Made by a program: the position numbers and the translations under genes. This document shows positions 56,086 to 64,000 of a DNA stretch of 64,000 bases, piece after piece (positions within the stretch are counted from its first letter, which is position 1; every line of letters starts with the position of its first letter). Origin of the DNA: Caenorhabditis elegans (taxonomy: Eukaryota > Nematoda > Chromadorea > Rhabditida > Rhabditidae); NCBI RefSeq assembly GCF_000002985.6, contig NC_003282.8, positions 4,340,001-4,404,000 of the forward strand, in the 5' to 3' direction. Below the pieces are notes generated by a model. It had not been told where the DNA came from. It saw only the letters and a list, made by a program, of their open reading frames with translations, and made no database searches.

Positions 56086-59000
56086 GTATATTCCGCATCA
56101 CTAATCGTTTTTCGATACGATACACCACACGTTTGTGTATATAAATGTTTTGATACGGGTCTGGGGAAATTGGGAAAAAAGGAGAAAAAGAAGAAGGAGA
56201 AGACGCTGGAGAAGTAGTGAGAAGCATCAGAGACGACGATCATCATCATCTTCATCACTGACGACTACGATAAAAACCAGTTTTTCACGGACTGCGCGCC
56301 TCGGCATTAGAAGCAGCAGCAGCAGCACTGTCGGTACGGGACTGTCTTCTTCCCTCTTCGTTTCTCTCGCCTTCTTCTTCTTCTTTGACAAATCGTTGTC
56401 AGCATCGTTTTGTGTTGGTTTGTCTTCTTCTTCGCTTTCTTGTGTGTATGTGCTTGGTGGGCAAACGAACGAAATGTATATCATGATTATAATCACTGTC
56501 ACGTCTTCTTCCTTACTTCCTTCTTCCCCCCATTTTCCTACAAATAGGCGGCCATTTTCCTACAAATAGGCGGCTTCTTCCCGGTTTCGGGCGCGAGCAG
56601 ACGCATTGATTCCTCCAGTGGAGAGGTAACCTGACACCACAAAAAGGAACAACGACGACGCTCGATTTTTGACATGCTCTTTTCCTGTTCCATCCATGCC
56701 CCCTTGGCTTTTCCGCATTTCTATCAGTAATGGAATATATGTAAGATTTTCTAGTTTCGTGAATATCGGAACGGATGAGGATAAGTGTGTGCAGTAGTCC
56801 CCGAAGAGCAAAAAATAAGCGTGGGAAAATTTCCCTTCTTCTACGTTGAAAATGAATTTGCAACTTTCTAGTACGAACTTTACCGGTGTCTCGATTGTGA
56901 GTCAACGCAGTTCCCATGTTTGTTTGCAAAAACCCCCACCGTTTTCTAATGGAAAAGTCTTACACACACATTTGACCTAGTTATTGCTATTATATATTTG
57001 CAAAAAAGGCAGAGTTTTGTGATTAGTCCTCCTCGTTCGCTACCGACCCCTGTGTCCCCTTTCGGAATCGCTTTCTCCAATCTTTGTCGGACACATTCCC
57101 GAGAAACCCCAAGCAGCAGCAGCACTAGTAGTTGTAGAAGAAGAAGCCATTTTTAAGTATCATTTCACTCTTCTGAAATGGAAAGTTAGTGGAGAATGGA
57201 CGAATGTGCTGATAAGACGACAAAAGTGTTTTTGATCTATAACCCTAAACCCCCACCCTATCTAAAAAAAAAGTGGAAAATGTTTGCCGAGGGGAATGAG
57301 AAAAGGTTTGTAAAAGTATTTATTTGTCCCATTGTTTACCTGTTCAACCGGAAGAATGAGTCAGCGAGAGAGGAAGGAAGGGAGAGAAGGAGGAAAGCGC
57401 ATGAAGTTCAGTTAGTTACTGTTTTGTGTGCTTTGAAATATAGTATAACTTCTCACAAAAATATTCCACAAAATTGGCCATATTTTATTGTGATGTTAAA
57501 TTTCGAGTACAGTTTTTTATCAAATTTTCATTATTTTGTGTGCATTTTGATGGTTTATCTCGCGAAAATTCGTTGATTTAGGCATATTTTAAGCCAATAG
57601 GCATTCGAAAATGATCGAATTAGTTGCCTTATCGATTCAAAAATTCAAAAATACCACAAAAGAAAAACTTTGAAAAAAAAACGAAAGAATGAGAAATTCA
57701 ACTTTGAAGAACGCGATTTTTCAAATTTGGCAAAATTTCCTGTTTTAATTTTTTCCAGAATTTCGACCAATCAGCGCTTCGCTCCGCCCACTGTTCGAAC
57801 AATCAGCGTTTTGCTCCGCCCACTTTTAGACCAATCAGATGAAAAGTGTGCTGAGTTCGAAGGCGCTGGTTGGTGTGGCTTTTCATTCTTGGAAATTCAA
57901 ACAGCGAATTTAGCCGAAATCATAAAATCTTACTTTTTTAAGTTGCTGGTTTTTTTTGTGGTTTTTCTGAATTTAAGACAATTTCGGATTTTATTTTCTG
58001 AAGCAAAATCCCAATTCACGCAACGAATTACGCCAGATGAACTACCAAAATGTGCATTAAAGGGTGCTAAATTTTATAAAAACTGCATCCCAGACGAGGA
58101 AAAGTTGGTGAAATTTCGGATTTTAGCAAAAGTTAGCATTTTTTAATTTTTTTTTGAGATGTGCAATCATTAAGTCCTGTCGCGTCGGCCCCACAAACTC
58201 TACTCTCCCGTTCAAAAAATCACAGAAATTCTGTTTTTTCTTGGTTTTCGTTGATATTCCCCAGGATTTGTTTTCCGATCTGGAACAAGCTTCAGCTTTC
58301 TGATATTTGTAACAAAGTGATACTAATTTCCGTTTTTGTGTATGATTACGGTCATTTGGACAAGACGGCGAGGCGAGGCACGGAGACATAGACGGCTACA
58401 CACACACACAAAGATGTAATGAAAGCTGAATTTCGATCAGCGACGGCGGGGATCGTCGCTGAAGAAGAAGCTTCTCCGTGCCACAACCACCACCACAAGC
58501 AGCAGCAGAAGCATCACTTCTTGATCGTTTTTCCTTGTCTTTATCTCTGAACCTCTGGCACTTTTCCGTCGCCGCCGAAAATCAAGCAAGTTGTCTCCGT
58601 TTCTTATCCCTCTCTCTTTCTCTCTTTCTCCATCTTCTTCTTCTCACAATCAGTTAGGTGCGCGAAGGAGGAGACGGCGGCGGTGGCGGTGGCTTGCGCA
58701 CTCGCGGACTGGTTTTCTGTCGTTTTCGCCGTCGTCTGCTGCTGTGTTTGGTTATGTGTATGTGGTGCAACCCATAGGTTGCATTCTGACATTCTTTTTC
58801 TGATTGTAGGGTTTCCCTCCCCTCCCTCCCCTTCTTTGAAGAGAGATTTTGCATTCTTGAACTGAAGGAGTTCTCGAGTTTTGATTTTTTGAAAATTTTC
58901 TCAAACTGGCTGGAGGATACCTGGTCTTTTCGAAGAGCGAACAGAGAAGGATTTTTTCTGGATTAACTGAAAAAAATCGTGTTTTTCCTGCTTAAATTTT

Positions 59001-59376
59001 CTCCAAAATCAGAAACTCTGCCCGAAACAATCTGTCTGATTGGTTCAAAAGTGGGCGGAGCGATTCGCTGATTGGTCAGGCGTTTTTCTCATTTTCTAGA
59101 AGCAGAAAAATTAGAAAAGATTCCAAGAAAAATATTATTCGATGATTTTTTCATCAGTTTTTAAAACGCAAATAAACATTTGTAAAGCGATAAAACACTG
59201 ATTTTCCTCCGAAAGGCCACAAAATCAAGTCGTAAGCTCCGTCCACTTCTTGGACAAGTTTGCTAAAAAAATTTCCAACGAAATCCCCCACTGAAACTCC
59301 ATCTATGAGCGTTTTGTGCCGTACACACATACACATATTGCACAGCCGAGAAAGACAAATTTCGAAAAGAGTATTG

Positions 59377-59398
59377 TATGATGATGATGATGATGATG
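59377..59398. repeat. GAT trinucleotide microsatellite
   Basis: About seven GAT units; translated as a methionine or aspartate run in chance frames. Confidence 0.85.
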
Positions 59399-59438
59399 GC
59401 TCAATCGGGAAAAGAGGAGAAAACGAAGAAAGAAAAAG

Positions 59439-59441
<3 letters not shown>

Positions 59442-59485
<44 letters not shown>
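59442..59485. repeat. GA microsatellite
   Basis: About 21 consecutive GA dinucleotides. Confidence 0.9.
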
Positions 59486-59488
<3 letters not shown>

Positions 59489-61085
59489 GAGAGACACAGA
59501 AGCCCCGACCAAAACTTGGTACTGTGTTATGTGCGGCGACGGCGCGGTGGTGGTGTCTGTGTGTGCGCACCGTCCCATTCTCGTCGCGTCGGCACAAGGA
59601 ATGTTCACGCAGAGCCCGGCGGGAGAGTGCAAGAGCTCGCGCGGCACGGAGCTCCGCTGTTGCTGCTGCTCCGCCACCAGGATTTTGTTGAGAAAAGTTA
59701 TTTTGTGGCGTTTTCAAGCGGGAAAGAAACCGTCTTCTACTTCTACCCATTTGGCGGACGTCGAAACTACTTTCCTTTATATTGCCACAGTTTTTTTCTC
59801 GGTGCTGCGCTTCTTCTTCTTCTGAAACTCGCCCCTCTTCTCATTGACGGCGTCGCCGCTGTCTTCCTTCTTTCACTTTCACCAGTCGTTCGGTTCGCAA
59901 ACTGAATTCCGTGTCCTTCTCTCCCACTCTCTTTGAGTTTTTTCGTCCTCGTCCTCGTCGTCTTCTCCTTCTCCTACTGTCGTTTTGTGATGACAGTATC
60001 TAGAACTAGTAGATACACAGCATTGTCACTCACTGAAACTGGCCTACATTCCTTTCTTCTTCTTCTTCTTCCTTTCCAAGCACACACAGAGACACCTATC
60101 AAGTACATTCCTTTTCACTCGATTCTTTGACAGTACGTTCGTTTTCGCCCACACGGAAGATGTATATATGGAAATGGAAAATTGGCAAATTGATTTTATA
60201 AAAATTGAAAATTTTCGACAGTTGCCGAATTTCAAAACTTTCGCCAATTGGTCAATTATGGAGTTTAGAAAAAATTGGAACAAAAAACTCAAAAAATGAG
60301 TAAAACATGTTTTACTGTAGAAAATTTTTTTTAAAGGTGAAGAACACATGAAAATTAGGCAAAAAATGAATTGGCCATTTTTTTTTCGATAATTCGGCAT
60401 TTTCGGGCCACCATATAGACTTGGACTTTGAAAAAAATAGCTTTAAACTTTCAAAAATTGGTTTCCTCAATTTTGCGATATAAAATAACGCCCACTTTTC
60501 GGCAAATTTTGGGTTTTTTTTCGCTTTTTTCGCCAAAAAAGTCGGCTGAATTTCCCTAAACATCGGGAATCGTAGATCTGGACAAATCAGTCCTAATTAA
60601 AAATTTTTGGAATTTTTGGAACAATTAAATTTGTTCATAACGGCCCTTTTCTATATAACACCTAAAAATATATAACTATTTTCTCTTCCCTTGATGACAC
60701 TAGTTCTCCCCTTCCCGAGGCAGTGGAAAAGAAAAAAAAAAGAAAAAAACACACAGAAAAAAAAATGGTAAATGTCACGAAAATTAGTGTTTTGTGGAAC
60801 CGAACCTTTTAGATTGAAAATTGCGTCAAAAAAAAACCCCTCATACTGATAACAATTCTTCTATGTTTTGTTTCATTTTTCCCTCTTTCTCTCTTCGTTT
60901 CTCGCCTCCAAAAGTTGTGCTGAATTGTCAAAGTTTTCCGAAGAAGATCGATCGATTGATTTTTCATCTTTCGAGTCTGTCGATAATTAGCCCAACATCT
61001 TCATCATCATTTTCTCCTCTCACCATCGCGCACGTGAATAATTGGAAAACAGTAGGTTACTACTCTATTGATTAAGTGTCGTTTT

Positions 61086-61090
61086 GATCG

Positions 61091-61158
<68 letters not shown>
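61086..61158. repeat. CT microsatellite
   Basis: More than 30 uninterrupted CT dinucleotides, the longest simple repeat in the window. A shorter complementary GAGAGAGAGAGAGA run follows at about 61243-61258. Confidence 0.95.
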
Positions 61159-61162
<4 letters not shown>

Positions 61163-61654
61163 ACTCTCTCAGTTCTCCACTAGAGAAGAAGTGAAAAACT
61201 GGTTCCAAAATCGGCGGGAAAACTTTCTCGCGCGAGCGCCTCGAGAGAGAGAGAGAGACGGACAGATCGGTTTCTAAATATCTTTAGTTCTTTTCGCTCC
61301 TTTCTCCAACCCTTTTTGTCTTAATAATAATAACCGTGGTGGAAAGAATTTAGAAGCGATGAATTTTTGAATTAGGTAGTTCAAAATGTTGATCTACAGT
61401 TTTGGCAACTTTTCCGTGTCACTGAGAGCCTGAAATTAATTTATATTCAATTTCCTCACCTATTTTGCATATTTTGGAATTTTTTCCTAAAATTTGCTAC
61501 TTTGGAACATAATTGAATAAAATTTAATCTTCAACCACTGCGTCCTGGCCAAGCTGTGAAAAATTGGAAATTTTAACTAAATTTATCACAATTTTTCAAT
61601 AGTGAATTGGATTTTCAAGGCAATACACCCTTTTGAAGCTTGGCGGGGTTTGAG

Positions 61655-62015
61655 TGGAGGCCCCACGAAAAGGGGAGCAGAACGAAAAGGGGATCTGCAA
61701 AAAGGGGATCTGCGAAAAGGGGAGATACGAAAAGGGGAGCAACGAAAAGGGGAGCTGGCACTGTGCCAAACGCACAAAACGCAATTTTTCTCACGCAACG
61801 CACGTTGATTTTTGAAATTTCTTCTAGAAGATACGCTTAACAACACGCGACGCGTAACATCGGAGCATCGTTGTATCGTTTTCTTCGAGAAAAATAGCGT
61901 TTGGCACAGTGCCAGATCCCCTTTTCGTATCTCCCCTTTTCGTATCTCCCCTTTTCGCAGATCCCTTTTTTGCAGATCCCCTTTTCGTTCTGCTCCCCTT
62001 TTCGTGGGGCCTCTT
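61655..62015. mobile_element. inverted repeat built of AAAAGGGGA minisatellite units
   Basis: Left arm (61660-61772): GGCCCCACGAAAAGGGGAGC, then units AACGAAAAGGGGATCTGC, CGAAAAGGGGAGATACG and AACGAAAAGGGGAGC, ending CTGGCACTGTGCCAAACGC. Right arm (61899-62013): TTTGGCACAGTGCCAGATCC, then CCCTTTTCG units in mirrored order, ending TTTTCGTGGGGCC. The two tips are themselves the palindrome TGGCACTGTGCCA. The loop (61773-61898) shares no similarity with the arms. Non-autonomous fold-back element. Confidence 0.8.
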
Positions 62016-64000
62016 TGAGTGGAAATTTTGCGATTTTCGAGTCAGGAATACGGTACCCGGTCTCGACACGCTTTTTTTTGTAAAATTCGAATGGGTGTGC
62101 GCCTTTAAAGAGTACTGTAACTTCTTATTTTTTTCATACTTTTTTCTTTAAAAAAATCAACGAACGTTTAGAATTACAGTACTATTTAAAGGCGCACACA
62201 CTTTTGCAAAAATCGCAATTTTTTGCATCTGAATAATATCGCATACACTTTTGTTCTGAAAATAGCCCCGCAAATCCATTTTTCTGACTTTTCACCTCAA
62301 AAATATTGAACATTTGTTCTGACTTTTTTCTTATTTACAACAACAACAAACCCTCCCCAACAGTAGTACTCGACTTTATTACTAAAAGCCTGATTTTGAC
62401 ACTTTTTTGTTTTAGTGCCTTTGTGTGTTGGAATTTCTATTACTATTACTTTTACCATTAAAAATAGAAGTTTTAACGGTTTTATTTTTGCCATCATCTT
62501 GCCACAAGTTTCCTGAATAAGTGTTTTTATGAATCGTGATGCCATATATATTTTTCTGTCTGTCACTACGTTCTTCTCCTTATTCTTCTTGATCGGCAGC
62601 AGCGAAATCATGTGACGACGGCAGCGAGGCGATCACAAGACACTAACAAATCTGTTTCGAATTCTATGAGATCATCATCATCATCGAAGAAATTGTTTAA
62701 CGAAGAAGAAGTCTTTGAAATACCAAAAATTGTCTAAAATTTAGAAATATTACAACAAAAAACGGGAAAAATCGAGAAATTATGGAAATTTCTACTTTAA
62801 AAAATCGCATTTTTTTAGAGTTGGATTTTTCATTCTTGATCGACTTTTCTCATTTTTCTGCTGTAATATTTCTGAATTTCAGACAATTCTTGAGAAAAAA
62901 ATTCACCATATTTAGCCCGTTGTTGCCGGCTCACAGAAAAGCTCACACATACACACACTGCAAACACGAATTTTGATATCAAAAAGGTGTGCCCCCCCTA
63001 GGTGGAGAAAGTGCTGCCTGACTCTCTGTGCCGTAGACTTTTCGAGCAAATAGAAGCACAACACACAAATTCACCGAGTCCTATACACAGAGAATGTTGC
63101 AGCAGCAACAGCAGCTGCACTAGTAGAAATTTATAATCGAGAAACATTTTTTTTGTGGCAATTTCTGGGATATTACGGCTTTTCAAAATATCTCCAAAAG
63201 ACCGAATTTCATATAAAGTTCTCAAAAAAAATTGTTTTGACGGTTACTGTCAGAAAAAATCACATTTTCTGTGAAAAAGTTGATATTTTTTTCTAATTGA
63301 CCTCAAAAATCATTAAAAAAACGTTTTTAGAGCTAAAAATTCTGCTGAAATGCAATTTTTTGTTTGAAAATGTACGATTTCTGGTCTCGACACGGCACAA
63401 TTTTTTGATTACTGTAGTTCTCAATTTTCATCGATGAAAAATCGCGAAAAACCTGAGAATTACCGTAATCTTTAAAGGCGCACACACTCTTTTGCGCAAA
63501 ATTTTTGTTGTCGCTTTGAGACCGGGAACCGTAATTTTCTAGCTTTTTCCTCGATCATTTCGGTATCTTATATTGAAAAAACCACAATTCCCACTGACAG
63601 ACTACTCTACTTTTAAAATCTTTTTTTTACAAAAAGTGCGCTGTGATGGTGATGACTAATTGGTACAAGTGTGTATGTGTCGAGAGTAACAAAAACGCGC
63701 GAGAAGTAGAGAACTTTGAGAGTTTAGTGAATTTCAGTCGACAGTTAGGTCATCATCATATTTTCGTGACATTCTCTTCATAGTTTTTTCAATCCTATTC
63801 GTGATCACCTGGCCACCGCCACCGCCGCCGTAGACTGCCCTTTTGGGAGAGAATGATGATGAACGCACTTTTGGTCAGTTTTCCGAATGGTTTTTTCCGA
63901 TCCTAGCGAGGTCCTTTTCCCTGTCCTGTCGTTCGCCCGTTCATTCGTTCGTTTGCAAGTCTTTGTTTCTATAGGTCTCTTGCATTGTCTTTGCTCTATC
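62016..64000. other. non-coding, right end of window
   Basis: No coding sequence supported. It contains dispersed CGCCTTTAAAG...TACTGTA repeats (62095 +; 62175 and 63465 inverted). The stretch 63700-63960 is richer in C/T, with CACCGCCACCGCCGCCG and several ATG triplets. It could be the 5' region of a gene lying off the window, but nothing fixes a start. Confidence 0.4.

Larger units (their letters stand above)
54421..58150. other. non-coding, possible upstream or first-intron DNA
   Basis: No gene recognised. A GC-richer segment ending GGGTGATAG before GTAGGTGATT at about 54478 looks like a non-coding exon with a donor. An inverted repeat element is at 55219-55810, a TA microsatellite near 56066-56085, and GAAGAA/CTTCTT and CATCATC tracts at 56160-56530. 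A piece of the AAATTCGTTGATTTAGGCATATTTTAAGCC repeat family lies at about 57560-57605. Confidence 0.45.
58151..61075. other. non-coding, simple-repeat and CT-rich DNA
   Basis: No credible gene. Reading frames here run on both strands through low-complexity DNA. Content: CCCACAAACTCTACTCTCCC (58190-58212, end of the fold-back family seen in mdn-1 intron 6), CAGCAGCAG and CACCACCAC patches at 58480-58520, a CT-rich tract at 58605-58650, GAT and GA microsatellites at 59377-59484, and GC-rich text at 59520-59690. Confidence 0.5.

Noticed and set aside
56040..56569. Several 70-140-residue frames
   Set aside because: Built from the TA microsatellite and AAGAAG/CATCAT tracts; composition only.
59154..59905. 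Overlapping frames of 143-198 residues on both strands
   Set aside because: All run through the GA, GAT and GC-rich low-complexity stretch and translate as Ser-Leu, Arg-Glu or Met runs. No splice structure or domain.
61596..62151. Frames with repeated P-F-S/R-S-P-F-R or K-R-G-S-A motifs
   Set aside because: Translations of the AAAAGGGGA minisatellite fold-back; every frame gives a repeat because the units vary little.

Overview
Origin. The window reads as Caenorhabditis elegans nuclear DNA. It is AT-rich, with short introns bounded by GT and TTTTCAG, trans-splice acceptors just upstream of start codons, AATAAA signals, nematode-type OAC acyltransferases, and several genes I recognise as a neighbourhood of chromosome IV (sars-2, mdn-1, tald-1, rpl-7A, a SET-domain gene). 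The chromosome assignment comes from memory of those genes and was not searched.

Layout. 1-1264 (+): 3' end of an OAC acyltransferase whose start lies off the window. 2357-6558 (-): a second, complete OAC gene (12 exons, 686 aa by my splicing), tail to tail with the first. 6.6-8.2 kb: repeats only. 8185-16281: a very large inverted repeat of two 3867-bp arms around a 363-bp spacer. I found no mismatch in any stretch I compared. The right arm plus its flank carries a complete F-box-like/leucine-rich gene (minus strand, 633 aa). The left arm carries the same gene without its first three exons. The spacer holds a decayed last exon of an OAC gene. 17.6-46.3 kb (+): closely spaced sars-2, a small single-pass membrane protein and the giant AAA+ ribosome-assembly ATPase mdn-1 (20 exons, 4362 aa by my splicing), probably an operon. 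46.7-48.8 kb (+): transaldolase tald-1. 49.2-50.6 kb (-): ribosomal protein rpl-7A. 50.9-53.2 kb (+): a pre-SET/SET/post-SET histone methyltransferase, most likely set-21, head to head with rpl-7A. 53.2-64 kb: no convincing coding sequence; simple repeats, fold-back elements and CT-rich DNA that may be upstream or first-intron sequence of a gene off the right end.

How the genes fit. Several are growth genes: mitochondrial seryl-tRNA charging, 60S ribosome assembly (mdn-1), a 60S protein (rpl-7A) and the pentose phosphate pathway (tald-1). The OAC and F-box-like genes belong to fast-evolving nematode families.

Most worth a second look are the inverted repeat with its OAC relic, the long complementary sequences in mdn-1 introns that flank exons 18-19, and structured GC-rich blocks in rpl-7A introns. 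Exon coordinates were set by hand from splice consensus and reading-frame continuity. Phases are consistent throughout except at the last junction of the first OAC gene.
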